DNA of 64,000 nucleotides from Pseudomonadales bacterium (GTDB taxonomy: Bacteria; Pseudomonadota; Gammaproteobacteria; Pseudomonadales; Azotimanducaceae): contig JAHRVQ010000021.1 of the NCBI GenBank assembly GCA_019090615.1, positions 17,895-81,894 on the forward strand, in the 5' to 3' direction. Position numbers and translations under genes: made by a program. Numbering within the stretch: the stretch's first letter is position 1; every line of letters starts with the position of its first letter. Of this stretch, positions 1 to 10,601 are shown in pieces. The notes under the pieces are model-generated. The model was not told the origin of the DNA. It searched no databases and saw only the letters and a list, made by a program, of their open reading frames with translations.

Positions 1-478
1 TCACCTTTACAAGATTGGCTTTGAACGAGCCAATTCTACGGTCAAACTCTTTTGTCTGAGTGTCACTTAATTCAAATTGACGTTGCAATTTTGTTATTGC
101 CGGACGATTTTCACGATGTGCAATTTTCCACAATTTATCAATCTCAAGTACATTGGTTTGCTGTTGTTGTGCCATGGACTTAAAAGCTGAGGTGGATTTA
201 CCGGTGGTCACAGCCAGTTCATTTTGAAGGTTATTAATATTAGACTGAGATATTTCAAGCAATTCATTCGACTGCTCAAGTTTTTTTTGTAGCTCCACCA
301 TTTGGAAGCCACCGACGGCCATCATAATTGCCATCAACACCAGGCTAAAAACCAACAGGCCGTTAAAACTACTTTGTCTGGGCGCCTCAGAACGGTTAGA
401 GCGCTGGAAAGACGCGACCTCATCTTGTTCAGGTTTAATAGCAGAAATTAATTCGACGTCATTTGTATTATTACTCAT
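1..478 (-). CDS. Hypothetical single-pass membrane protein with coiled coil (C-terminus outside the window)
   Basis: An open frame runs leftward from an ATG at 476-478 to the window edge, giving 159 codons with no stop. The N-terminal 40 residues are polar. Residues about 40-60 form one hydrophobic segment (GLLVFSLVLMAIMMAVGG). A Leu/Glu/Gln/Asn-rich stretch follows (VELQKKLEQSNELLEISQ) that should form a coiled coil. I do not recognise the family. The layout suggests an inner-membrane protein with a periplasmic coiled-coil domain. The terminator at 532-563 separates it from the upstream gene, so it probably has its own promoter. Confidence 0.7.
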   Translation of the reverse strand, partial: MSNNTNDVELISAIKPEQDEVASFQRSNRSEAPRQSSFNGLLVFSLVLMAIMMAVGGFQMVELQKKLEQSNELLEISQSNINNLQNELAVTTGKSTSAFKSMAQQQQTNVLEIDKLWKIAHRENRPAITKLQRQFELSDTQTKEFDRRIGSFKANLVKV

Positions 479-531
479 TATAAATTAATAACTACTCCTG
501 CAAGTACGCAACACAACTAGAGATTGTTAAT

Positions 532-563
532 AAAAAAAAGGCTCCTGATAAGGAGCCTTTTTT
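532..563 (-). terminator. Intrinsic terminator (A/T tracts on both sides)
   Basis: GGCTCC (540-545), loop TGATAA, GGAGCC (552-557). Eight A lie on the left and six T on the right, so it could act in both directions. It sits 26 bp past the stop of the minus-strand gene at 589-1263 and is its likely terminator. Confidence 0.85.
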
Positions 564-588
564 CACGCTTTCAAGATCCGGTCAAACT

Positions 589-1263
589 CTACAGGATAGC
601 AACAACACCGTAAAGAACAGCCGTCAAAACAAAACCAGAAGTTATAACACCAGAAACTGCTGTCATAGGGCCCTGCTTACCAAATAATGCGTTGGCTTCC
701 AGACCAAAGATTATAACCAATGCAACGATCATTGCCGTGGTATTGGTCTCGTCAGTTGCACCACCATTAGGCAGGTGAGCAGATGAGCCCATAAAAAACA
801 GCATAGGCAAAGAGAACAAAGTATTAGTTCTTGATGCCAGGGCCGCTTTAGGTGCCGCCGCCGCTGCTTCAGGTATTGCCGAACCACCTTGTGCAACCTG
901 AGTTGCTGAGGCAATCAGTATCTTTTGATTCGGCCAGATTATCATCCACACATTAAGGAACATTAACGTACCCATAGTTGCGCCAAGAACGATGTCTACC
1001 GTCAAATATTGATGCCTGACAGCCAACAGCGCAACACCGGTCAGGAAGGTGAACATTGCACCCCAGCGGAACCACCAGAGAGCCCGTGGGACTAGTTTCT
1101 GAAACGCTCCTGACTTATGCGAATCTTCAGCTTCCTTGAAATACTCTCCTTGCACAAAGTTAAAATAGTAAAGTAAACCAATCCAGGTAATACCTGCTAA
1201 AAAGTGTCCCCACCGAAACAAGTAATCTAAACCACCTGCGGTAAATAATGCTATATCTGTCAT
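589..1263 (-). CDS. PuuD-like (urate hydroxylase N-terminal family) integral membrane protein
   Basis: A 224-residue, very hydrophobic protein with five to six predicted membrane segments. The opening (GGLDYLFRWGHFLAGITWIG) and the motif VPRALWWFRWGAMFTFLTG match what I know of the membrane domain of the PuuD/urate hydroxylase family. Full-length PuuD adds a C-terminal cytochrome c domain, which is absent here: no CxxCH is present. Many marine gammaproteobacteria carry such short versions, and urate oxidation cannot be assumed. An Ala-rich loop (IPEAAAAAPKAALAS) lies mid-protein. It appears monocistronic, with a terminator 26 bp after the stop. The family assignment is by motif recognition only. 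Confidence 0.7.
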   Translation of the reverse strand: MTDIALFTAGGLDYLFRWGHFLAGITWIGLLYYFNFVQGEYFKEAEDSHKSGAFQKLVPRALWWFRWGAMFTFLTGVALLAVRHQYLTVDIVLGATMGTLMFLNVWMIIWPNQKILIASATQVAQGGSAIPEAAAAAPKAALASRTNTLFSLPMLFFMGSSAHLPNGGATDETNTTAMIVALVIIFGLEANALFGKQGPMTAVSGVITSGFVLTAVLYGVVAIL

Positions 1264-1486
1264 GCCCTCTCCTAATTGTCAGGGTAATGTTATCCTTATA
1301 ATTGGTATGGGATAACTGTAAGTTTATACTCTATAATGATGATAACATTGAATTTTTTGAAAAACTATCAACAAATATAATCATTCAATGCGGCGCAGGT
1401 ATCTTTACTTTCTAACGACTAATCGATGCTTATAGCCTATTCTTTTCAAGGACGAAAATTCATTTCCAGGGCAGGAAACACCTTCT

Positions 1487-2851
1487 ATGCGAAAACCACT
1501 CATAACCCTTCTTATTCTAGGCTTATCTTTATCCACCTTTTCTGCAGTAGCTGCACCTGGTGTGTCAAACAACTCAGGCACGAAACTCTCCGTAGATAAG
1601 GACTGGAGCGTATACAGCACTATTGACCTTTTCGCTTATAGTGAACCGGTCTCCGTTGACCAATTTGCCAGCGATTTTGAAGGTAGTCTAAAAGATGGTG
1701 AAACTGCTTTCACACATAACGTTTTTTCTACCGGAATAAGATGGCGCAATTTCACCCTGGGTTATGTGCACCGGTTTGACTATGTCACGGAATTTACCGA
1801 GGATACTGCGTTTATTCACCATAGTGAGAAAAACAACAACCCCATACCAGGCGATAGAGATTACGACGTTTTGCTGGATGTCGAGCGGCTTGAGGCCAGC
1901 GGTATTCGCCTCGGCTACCACTACCAGATCAAACCAGGGTTAACCATTAGCTCTAACTTTTCCTATTATAACGAATTATCTGGGCTGCAATCCGGTAAGG
2001 CGGGCGTGAATGGTGATTTGACCCCCTTCGACGCACAATTTAAAGCGGCACTTGAGACCGCCACTGCCGATCTGGAAATACTGGTTGAGCAATTTAACGC
2101 AGGCGGGCGCGATTTCCCATCCCTTGACGGCGTCATTGGCCAACTAAGAACCAGTGTGGAACAAGTCAACGCCAGCTTATTGATTGACTACGCCTATGAC
2201 GACCCGAAATTTAGCGAAGACGAATATCGTCAGCCGACCATTAATGGCCCAGCGAATCCTGTCATTTCAGGGGTATCCTTCGAAGAACCCGACGGCACCG
2301 GATATTCACTGGATATAGGCATCGATTGGCAAGTGAACGACCGGCTTAAATTAAACCTGCAGCTTATCGACATTATCAATCGTTTTAACTGGGATGATGC
2401 TCCGCAGACTGTAGTGAACTTTAATCTTAACCCTTTGTTACTGGACGCATTAGATTTAATCCAGGACATATCAGCAGGCGAAAGAGTCCAGGTTAATCAA
2501 TTAATCGACGACCATCTCTCTGTGAGCATTATCAACGATGATTACACCCAAAAACTAAACTGGCGCGGCGACTTCTCTGCAAGCTACTCGCTTAACAGAA
2601 CCATACCCCTATATCGGTGGCAGCCTAACGTTTCAGTTATCGGTGGTGTCTACCATACAGATACCCAGGACTTTCCGCGTATTGGCTTCAGCTTGAACGA
2701 CAATTTCAAGCTCGAATATGACTTTGGCGGTGATGCCATTATTGTTTCGCTAGTCGGCAAATACGGATTTATTCAGCTTATTTCAGATAGCTTCGATTTA
2801 GAAGAAGCATATGACTTCGGCATAACTATGGGTATTAATTATCAATTCTAG
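1487..2851 (+). CDS. Predicted outer-membrane beta-barrel protein, unknown function
   Basis: 454 residues. The N-terminus is a clear signal peptide (MRKPLITLLILGLSLSTFSAVAA, with probable cleavage after AVAA). The body alternates polar and hydrophobic residues and is rich in aromatic and Gly/Asp turns. The last strand ends in Phe (GITMGINYQF), the C-terminal aromatic expected of BAM-inserted barrels. A central stretch (about residues 175-235) looks helical and may be a plug or periplasmic domain. I do not recognise a named family. It stands alone, followed by a weak GC hairpin. Confidence 0.75.
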   Translation: MRKPLITLLILGLSLSTFSAVAAPGVSNNSGTKLSVDKDWSVYSTIDLFAYSEPVSVDQFASDFEGSLKDGETAFTHNVFSTGIRWRNFTLGYVHRFDYVTEFTEDTAFIHHSEKNNNPIPGDRDYDVLLDVERLEASGIRLGYHYQIKPGLTISSNFSYYNELSGLQSGKAGVNGDLTPFDAQFKAALETATADLEILVEQFNAGGRDFPSLDGVIGQLRTSVEQVNASLLIDYAYDDPKFSEDEYRQPTINGPANPVISGVSFEEPDGTGYSLDIGIDWQVNDRLKLNLQLIDIINRFNWDDAPQTVVNFNLNPLLLDALDLIQDISAGERVQVNQLIDDHLSVSIINDDYTQKLNWRGDFSASYSLNRTIPLYRWQPNVSVIGGVYHTDTQDFPRIGFSLNDNFKLEYDFGGDAIIVSLVGKYGFIQLISDSFDLEEAYDFGITMGINYQF

Positions 2852-2884
2852 ATATCAATTTACGGACAGCGGCGCACACGAGCT

Positions 2885-2914
2885 TTGGTTTTCCCCCACT
2901 CGGGGGCGTCGTTT
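2885..2914 (+). terminator. Possible weak terminator
   Basis: CCCCC (2893-2897), ACTC loop, GGGGG (2902-2906), followed after CGTCG by TTTT. It lies 40 bp beyond the stop of the barrel-protein gene. The stem is short and the T tract is offset, so confidence is moderate. Confidence 0.45.
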
Positions 2915-2951
2915 TAACTGTAGTTTCTGACCATAGTGAGGGTCTATTCGC

Positions 2952-3000
2952 CAATCATTTTTGACAATCATTTTTGACAATCATTTTTGACAATCATTTT
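2952..3000 (+). repeat. 13-bp tandem repeat, 3.8 copies
   Basis: The unit CAATCATTTTTGA occurs at 2952, 2965 and 2978, and a truncated copy begins at 2991. It lies in the 340-bp gap between the barrel protein and the GGDEF-EAL gene, 190 bp before the next start codon. The rest of this gap (3001-3191) shows nothing I can name. Confidence 0.9.
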
Positions 3001-3191
3001 AAACCAGGATCTCAGACAGAGGCTATAGTTTAGAAATATTTGAAAGTAATGCCCTGCAGTTCGGCGATTTTCCGGCACTTAAAACTTAATCGAATCATAA
3101 TAGCAACTAATCAAACCACTCGTTCTAAGCTACCCGTTTCTGTTGAGTATACTCAATAATGAACAATCCCTAATCTACCAGTCTTCAAATA

Positions 3192-5396
3192 ATGCCTACA
3201 TACCTGAGCAAAATATTGATCGTTGACGACCAAGCTGCCAATCGTCTAGCCATCAAATACATGCTTGAAAAAATCAACATAAAAATTTTTGAGGCCGCTT
3301 CAGGTAAGCAGGCCCTGTCACTAATCCTGAAACATGATTTTGCCGTTATACTCATGGACGTAGTAATGCCAGGGCTTGATGGTTATGAGACTATCCGTCT
3401 AATCCACAGCACCGAACGTTTCCAACAAATCCCCATCGTAATGGTGACCTCTTATGGCACCAAAGAACAATATATCAAAGCCTACGAAGCAGGCGCGGTT
3501 GATTATGTAACCAAACCCGTGGAGCCAATCGTACTCACTAATAAAATCAATCAATTTGTTGAACTCAGTCAGCAGCGAGAAGCCGCTCAAATAGCTCAAA
3601 GAGAACAGGCCATGGTTGCCGCCAGTATGGAAGGCTTACTAAATTCTGCTGGCGAGGGCATATTAGGCATAAATCTAACGGGTGAAATTACTTTCGCAAA
3701 CCCAAAAGCTTGCGCATTGCTGCATGCCCGGAAAGAAAAATTAACTCAAAAAAATATTCAGATTTTTTTCACTTCCGCTGCCAGCCAAGAAATAAATACC
3801 GAACCTGATACTGAGGCGCTTTCTACTAATATTTTTAAATTGTTACGCCGAAAAAGCAGTTTGACGGACACCAATGAGCGCTGGATGACAGTAACAGGAG
3901 AGACATTCTACGTCGAATATAGCTGCGAAATCATCCGCAACAATAAGGGACAGCAAATCGGCGGCGTTGTTACCTTTCAAAACATATCAGAACGTAAAGC
4001 TATCGAGGATAGACTGACACGTTTAGCCAACTATGATCCGCTGACCAACCTGGCAAACCGCGCCTATTTCCACGACACCCTCACTAAAGCGATGGCACGC
4101 TCCAGACGCACGGACAGCAAGCTGGTCTTACTTTTCCTTGACCTTGACCATTTCAAAGATATCAATGACAACTTAGGTCACGATGCCGGCGACCTGTTAC
4201 TAAAAATAGTGAGCCGACGAATCAACCAATGCATACGTGAAGGCGACGTTGCAGCCCGAATCGGAGGAGATGAATTCGCCGTAATTATATACGACATAGA
4301 CTCACTCACTGGCGTTGTCCAAATTGCAGAAAAAATTATTACCACAGTAAACCAGCCCGTCGACCTGTTTGGCACCGATATTACCACCAGCACCAGCATT
4401 GGAATTGCGATATTCGATGACTACAAAACTAACCTCGATGAACTCGTCAAGGCCGCAGATATTGCCATGTATACCGCAAAAACTAATGGCCGCAATCGAT
4501 ACCAGTTTTTTAAACAAAAAATGCAACAACGAGCAACAAAAAAAAGTCGTATTCAAGTGACATTGGCCCAGGCACTCGATGGCAACGAGTTATCAATCAG
4601 CTACCAGCCGAAAATATCGCTCAAAAAATCCCGCGTAATCGGCCTCGAAGCACTCATCCGATGGACTAATAGTAACGGAGAAATAATTGCTCCTAAAGAT
4701 TTCATACCTGTCGCCGAAGAATCAGGCCAGATCCACGCGTTAGGGGAATGGGTATTCGAACGTGTTTGTAGACAAATAAAGTCCTGGCAGGACTTACCCG
4801 GTTTCGATGGCTTATCAATTTCTATCAATATCTCTGCCCTACAACTCAAGGCTGGTGGCTTTCATCGACAGGTAGAAGGAATATTAAATAAACATGAAAT
4901 AGAACCAGGACGCCTTGAACTGGAACTTACAGAAACTGCCATCATGAGCAAACCACTGATCACTGCACGTGAACTACATTTTTTACATGAACTAGGAATA
5001 GGTATTTCTATTGACGATTTCGGCACCGGTTATACCTCATTAAACTATCTGAAACGATTTCCGATTGACGCATTAAAGATTGACCAACGTTTTATCTCTG
5101 CTATTGGCCTTGATGATCGTGACGAAGATGTTATCAAAATTGTTATGGCCATTGGCCGTACCCTGGGTATAGACGTCATTGCTGAAGGCGTGGAAACCAA
5201 TGCTCAACTGGCTTTTCTGTATTCTATTGATTGCGATCTGGTACAGGGTTATTTTTTTAGTGAACCATTAGATCAACAGGGTACCACTAAAATGCTTGAA
5301 GCAATTGGCACAACTTATAGCGATCGTTTTGACAATTTTAAGCGGTATATTAATGACAACAATCTGCAGCCCTTACACGCCGGTAAGTTACATTAA
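3192..5396 (+). CDS. Response-regulator diguanylate cyclase/phosphodiesterase (REC-PAS-GGDEF-EAL)
   Basis: 734 residues. Residues 5-125 form a receiver domain with acidic D12/D13, phospho-acceptor D56 in ILMDVVMPGLDG and a conserved K in YVTKPVEP. A PAS-like sensor follows at about 150-270 (ILGINLTGEITFANPKA). The GGDEF domain is at about 280-440 with an intact GGDEF motif at 358-362. The EAL domain is at about 455-710 with the EAL motif at 486-488 and DDFGTGYTSL. Both catalytic motifs are intact, so it could make and degrade cyclic di-GMP, although one activity usually dominates. It is cytoplasmic with no membrane segment. No cognate histidine kinase lies beside it. Confidence 0.95.
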   Translation: MPTYLSKILIVDDQAANRLAIKYMLEKINIKIFEAASGKQALSLILKHDFAVILMDVVMPGLDGYETIRLIHSTERFQQIPIVMVTSYGTKEQYIKAYEAGAVDYVTKPVEPIVLTNKINQFVELSQQREAAQIAQREQAMVAASMEGLLNSAGEGILGINLTGEITFANPKACALLHARKEKLTQKNIQIFFTSAASQEINTEPDTEALSTNIFKLLRRKSSLTDTNERWMTVTGETFYVEYSCEIIRNNKGQQIGGVVTFQNISERKAIEDRLTRLANYDPLTNLANRAYFHDTLTKAMARSRRTDSKLVLLFLDLDHFKDINDNLGHDAGDLLLKIVSRRINQCIREGDVAARIGGDEFAVIIYDIDSLTGVVQIAEKIITTVNQPVDLFGTDITTSTSIGIAIFDDYKTNLDELVKAADIAMYTAKTNGRNRYQFFKQKMQQRATKKSRIQVTLAQALDGNELSISYQPKISLKKSRVIGLEALIRWTNSNGEIIAPKDFIPVAEESGQIHALGEWVFERVCRQIKSWQDLPGFDGLSISINISALQLKAGGFHRQVEGILNKHEIEPGRLELELTETAIMSKPLITARELHFLHELGIGISIDDFGTGYTSLNYLKRFPIDALKIDQRFISAIGLDDRDEDVIKIVMAIGRTLGIDVIAEGVETNAQLAFLYSIDCDLVQGYFFSEPLDQQGTTKMLEAIGTTYSDRFDNFKRYINDNNLQPLHAGKLH

Positions 5397-5456
5397 AGAA
5401 CCACTAACTAATACAAACTTGCCAATAAACTAATCAGCCAGATACGGAACGTTCAG

Positions 5457-5846
5457 TCAATTTGGCTCAAAAGCCATCGATTGACTTTTTGCTAGCCAAT
5501 TCATTGCTAATTGTGCTGACTTAAATCGGCGTATATTTTTATCATCTGCAGAATAACCCGAATACAGCCTGATTAAGCCCCAGGCCACTGGGTCTTTTAC
5601 ATAAACTGCAGTTTTATTAATAGCTGGCGCCAGGTAATCACCTATTTTAGGTTTCACCAATCCGCGGGTTAATTTAATTTTAGCAATCAGCACCAAATCA
5701 ATGAAATGGTTAAAGGACTGGTCAATAGATTCGTCGGCTTGCAGTTTTGCCCGATGGTCCATCCACTCAGTATCATTCAGCACACCTGAGGCGCGAATGA
5801 TAACTAATTTTTGCTGATGATCAACAGTATATTGGCAGGCCATCAA
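5457..5846 (-). CDS. Small hypothetical protein, possibly SpoIIAA/STAS-like
   Basis: 129 residues, soluble, with no signal peptide. The opening (YTVDHQQKLVIIRASGVLNDTEWMDHRAKL) has the beta-strand/helix pattern of small SpoIIAA-like (STAS-fold) proteins in which a strand of the form V.I.A.G.L precedes a helix. That placement is tentative, and no catalytic residues are evident. It is convergent with the c-di-GMP gene and 87 bp downstream of the GNAT gene on the same strand, so the two could be co-transcribed. Confidence 0.6.
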   Translation of the reverse strand: MMACQYTVDHQQKLVIIRASGVLNDTEWMDHRAKLQADESIDQSFNHFIDLVLIAKIKLTRGLVKPKIGDYLAPAINKTAVYVKDPVAWGLIRLYSGYSADDKNIRRFKSAQLAMNWLAKSQSMAFEPN

Positions 5847-5933
5847 AAACTGAGCTCAAATTTTCAGAAAACGCACCCTACTCGAAGCGGCAAACTAATT
5901 CAAACTTTTTATCCCATAAACGGTTTTACCTGT

Positions 5934-6404
5934 CTAAATATCCCTGAGCCAATAATGACGATAGGGCCCATCCAGACCGGTGCCATCAACCAGCCCAATC
6001 CAGTCATGACGTTCGTAAAAGTTGCAGGCCTTTTTATTAGCGATCAATGATTTGAGAGACAATGGCAATCCATAGCGGGCAACACAGGCCGCGATCAAAC
6101 GTTGACCCAAACCCACAGATTGATATTCTGGTCGGATATAGAGATGATGGATAAAACGTTCCTGTTTCCACACTGAGACAAAACCAAGTAATCCATCAGT
6201 CTTGTTCACCACCAACTGCACTTCTTCGCCGACAATTAACGCCCTTAGTTCACCCTCTGTTACATCTTTAGCTACAAAACATGCCACAGGCGCCCGCGCC
6301 TGATTATAGATCTCGACCATTGCGGCCAGATCTTTTTCCTCATAATCCCTGATGCGATTCGAATTAATTAACCTTGCCCCGCCCAATAAGTATGACTGGT
6401 TCAA
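5934..6404 (-). CDS. GNAT-family N-acetyltransferase
   Basis: 156 residues with the GNAT order: an N-terminal strand-helix (IRDYEEKDLAAMVEIYNQA), then VSVWKQERFIHHLYIRPEYQSVGLGQRLIAACV, which contains the acetyl-CoA-binding Q/RxxGxG/A motif (QSVGLGQRL). The C-terminal strand has CNFYERHDWIGL. The substrate is unknown. The first 17 residues precede the conserved fold, so a later non-ATG start is possible, but this is the only good ATG. Confidence 0.85.
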   Translation of the reverse strand: MNQSYLLGGARLINSNRIRDYEEKDLAAMVEIYNQARAPVACFVAKDVTEGELRALIVGEEVQLVVNKTDGLLGFVSVWKQERFIHHLYIRPEYQSVGLGQRLIAACVARYGLPLSLKSLIANKKACNFYERHDWIGLVDGTGLDGPYRHYWLRDI

Positions 6405-6445
6405 AAATCACCCAATCAAACAACAGATAGTTCTAAAATTATTCC

Positions 6446-6477
6446 ATAAAAAAAGCCCTGCAATGCAGGGCTTTTTA
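6446..6477. terminator. Bidirectional intrinsic terminator
   Basis: GCCCTGC (6455-6461), AAT, GCAGGGC (6465-6471), flanked by an A tract and a TTTTT tract. It is placed downstream of groEL on the minus strand, about 190 bp past its stop. Confidence 0.8.
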
Positions 6478-6641
6478 ATTTACATCATCCAGACCGTTGA
6501 AAAAAACCACCTAAGGCAAATCACCCCAATAGTAATTCTCACCAGATCGGCTGAATGAGCCTCCATATTCGCGTAACAATAAATCAAGTCACAACTAATC
6601 TATAGTCACGCAATATATAGAAACGGAGTAAACGGTTCCGC

Positions 6642-6664
6642 AAATATAGTCAAATTGACTATAT

Positions 6665-6666
<2 letters not shown>
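6642..6666. repeat. 12-bp perfect inverted repeat overlapping the groEL stop codon
   Basis: AAATATAGTCAA at 6642-6653 and its reverse complement at 6655-6666 are separated by one base. The second arm runs into the TAA of groEL (6665-6667). It is AT-rich with no T tract of its own, so it could be a 3'-end stabiliser or a binding site. Confidence 0.7.
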
Positions 6667-8344
<1,678 letters not shown>

Positions 8345-8365
8345 CTAGAGTTAACGTACGTTGAT

Positions 8366-8653
8366 TTAGGCAATCACACCAAATACTTCGCTTTCGTTCA
8401 TGATGAGCAATTCTTCACCATCAAGCTTCACAGCACTACCTGAATACTGGCCAAACAGGACCTTGTCACCAACATTCAGGTCCACTGGTTGAACAGAACC
8501 ATCTTCTGATTTTTTACCAGGGCCAACTGCTAGCACTTCACCTTGTGAAGGTTTCTCAGTTGCGGAACCAGGAAGAACAATACCTCCTGCTGATTTTGTT
8601 TCTTCTTCGGTGCGGCGTACTACCACACGATCTTGCAATGGGCGGATGTTCAT
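8366..8653 (-). CDS. groS: Co-chaperonin GroES
   Basis: 95 residues, standard for the family. The start [20 protein letters not shown] and the mobile-loop region ([20 protein letters not shown]) are diagnostic. It caps the GroEL cavity. It is the first gene of the groESL operon, transcribed leftward, with its 5' region (8654-8830) carrying a CIRCE inverted repeat. Confidence 0.99.
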   Translation of the reverse strand: MNIRPLQDRVVVRRTEEETKSAGGIVLPGSATEKPSQGEVLAVGPGKKSEDGSVQPVDLNVGDKVLFGQYSGSAVKLDGEELLIMNESEVFGVIA

Positions 8654-8777
8654 TAATGTCTCCGATTTTAGGTACCAACAGCGATGGATAAGACCAACTG
8701 ATTGGTTTTCTTAGTAAACCAAGCTAATCCTGGGCAACTCACCATCCTCACTAAAAAAAATGGTATTGGCGCAACAA

Positions 8778-8804
8778 CTAGCACTCTCCTACTTGGAGTG
8801 CTAA
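8778..8804 (-). promoter_or_regulatory. CIRCE operator (HrcA site) of groESL
   Basis: CTAGCACTC (8778-8786), nine-base spacer, GAGTGCTAA (8796-8804). The published consensus is TTAGCACTC-N9-GAGTGCTAA, so only one base differs. It lies 125 bp upstream of the groES start. The inference is that an HrcA repressor encoded elsewhere controls the operon. I saw no convincing sigma-32 promoter motif beside it. Confidence 0.92.
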
Positions 8805-8870
8805 TAATAGGGATGAATCATTCATATTCAACCCATCCGGCTGAAAATCACAAAAAATAAATGGTACCTA

Positions 8871-9179
8871 ATGGCGGATTCCAGGCAAAAAATCGAACGC
8901 CATGTTTGGCAAATCATCAATGCCATCCCCAGCGGTCAGGTCGCAACCTACGGCCAGATCGCTCAGCTTGCTGGCATGCCCAATCAATCTCGACTAGTGG
9001 GTAGAATCTTATCCAGACTGCCGCAGGACACCCGCTTGCCGTGGCATCGAGTAGTCAATAGTCAAGGTAAAATAACCAATCCTAACGCTGAACGACAAAG
9101 CCAACGGCTAAAACAGGAAGGCGTTTTACTAGTCAACAATCGCGTTCGCCTTAGCAGCTACTTATGGCGACCAGGCTAA
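8871..9179 (+). CDS. Alkyltransferase-like protein (ATL, MGMT family without the catalytic Cys)
   Basis: 102 residues. It contains the helix-turn-helix DNA-binding core of O6-alkylguanine DNA alkyltransferases (VATYGQIAQLAGMPNQSRLVGRIL) and the active-site strand as PWHRVV instead of PCHRVV, with Trp at residue 58 replacing the alkyl-acceptor Cys. Such ATL proteins bind O6-alkylguanine and flag it for nucleotide excision repair rather than removing the alkyl group. It is monocistronic and divergent from groESL. The substitution is visible directly; the repair role is family knowledge. Confidence 0.93.
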   Translation: MADSRQKIERHVWQIINAIPSGQVATYGQIAQLAGMPNQSRLVGRILSRLPQDTRLPWHRVVNSQGKITNPNAERQSQRLKQEGVLLVNNRVRLSSYLWRPG

Positions 9180-9216
9180 AGGAATACCGTACGGGAAATT
9201 GCCAACCTGGAGCATT

Positions 9217-10599
9217 CTATCCTGGAGCAGCGCTTTCGCTAACTCGCCCATCACGACGGATCAGCACGAGCACCAGTAAAATTGCGGGTATGCCAAGCCC
9301 AGACGCAACCAGAAAAAACACAAAATAGTCATAGTGCTCAACTACCAGCCCAGAGAAACCACTCATAAATTTACCCGGCAGTGTCATCAAAGAACTAAAT
9401 AAAGCATATTGAGTGGCGGTATAGGCCCTGTTTGTCAAACTTGATAAATAAGCAACCAAAGCAGTGGCAGCGAACCCGCCGCTCAAATTATCCGCACTAA
9501 TCACCACGGCTAACCAGCTAAGCTCAGGGGTTAATAAAGACAACATAGCAAACAATAAATTGGTCGCAGCAACGGCAATAGCCCCCAATAGCAAGCAATT
9601 CAAAATGCCCCATTTAACCACCAGAATCCCACCGATAGCAGCGCCAGAAATCGACATAAAAAAACCAAAAATCTTAGCTACATTGGCTATTTCAATCTTG
9701 CTATAACCCAGGTCAAGATAAAATGGATTAGCCATAATTCCCATCGCAATATCACTGAGCCGAAACACCGCGATAAACAATAGAATAACCAGCGCAAACC
9801 GGCCATTGCGGGTGAAAAAATCAACAAAAGGCTGGATCACACCCTGTACAAAAAATAACCGCCAATTTTTTACCTCGGTTTTCTCTGGTGACGCTAACAG
9901 CGACTTGTCGTCAGCAGATACAGGGCCCTGTGGCTCTCGAATACATAAAACCGTGATACATCCAACGCCGATCAAGGTCGCCATAAGCTGATAAGCTACT
10001 ACCCAACTGAAATAGGTCGCAAGGTATAACGCACCCGCACCCGCTACCAGCAACGCTAACCGATAGCCAAAAATATACGTTGCAGACATGGCCCCCTGAT
10101 AACGTTCGTCCATTGCCTCGATACGATATGCATCAATTGCAATATCCTGGGTCGCTGATGAAAATGCCACCAGAAAGGCAAACCCAGCAAGGATAAAAAG
10201 ATCAGCCGCGCCCACCAGAGACATACCCAATAAACCCAGACCAATACCCAGTTGGCCGGCCAACATCCAGCCACGCCGTTGCCCCAACCATCGGGTCAGC
10301 CCAGGGACTGCCAACTGATCAACCACCGGCGCCCAGATCACTTTAATTGAATAGGTAATACCGACCCAGGCAAAAAAGCCAATGGCACTGCGAGTAATAC
10401 CCTCGTCATGTAACCATGCTGTGAGGGTGGTAAATACCAACAAATAGGGCAAACCACTGGCAAAACCCAAAAATACCATCGCAAATACACGGGGTTTTGT
10501 ATATACAGCGAACACTTCTAGCCAGGACAGGGCCTGACCAGGCTCTGGCCGGATCTGCTGTGACGCTAACTTTTTCCGCCCAAAATTAAAAACAGCCAA
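9217..10599 (-). CDS. AmpG-like MFS permease (muropeptide transporter family)
   Basis: 460 residues with about 12 to 14 hydrophobic segments. Family marks are FLGFASGLPYLLVFTTLTAWL near the N-terminus and SSATQDIAIDAYRIEAM in the middle, typical of AmpG, which imports anhydromuropeptides for cell-wall recycling. AmpD and AmpE are encoded 7 kb away in this window, which fits a recycling function. It begins 2 bp after the yajQ stop on the same strand, so the two are probably co-transcribed. Substrate assignment rests on family resemblance. Confidence 0.85.
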   Translation of the reverse strand: MAVFNFGRKKLASQQIRPEPGQALSWLEVFAVYTKPRVFAMVFLGFASGLPYLLVFTTLTAWLHDEGITRSAIGFFAWVGITYSIKVIWAPVVDQLAVPGLTRWLGQRRGWMLAGQLGIGLGLLGMSLVGAADLFILAGFAFLVAFSSATQDIAIDAYRIEAMDERYQGAMSATYIFGYRLALLVAGAGALYLATYFSWVVAYQLMATLIGVGCITVLCIREPQGPVSADDKSLLASPEKTEVKNWRLFFVQGVIQPFVDFFTRNGRFALVILLFIAVFRLSDIAMGIMANPFYLDLGYSKIEIANVAKIFGFFMSISGAAIGGILVVKWGILNCLLLGAIAVAATNLLFAMLSLLTPELSWLAVVISADNLSGGFAATALVAYLSSLTNRAYTATQYALFSSLMTLPGKFMSGFSGLVVEHYDYFVFFLVASGLGIPAILLVLVLIRRDGRVSESAAPG

Positions 10600-10601
10600 A
10601 T

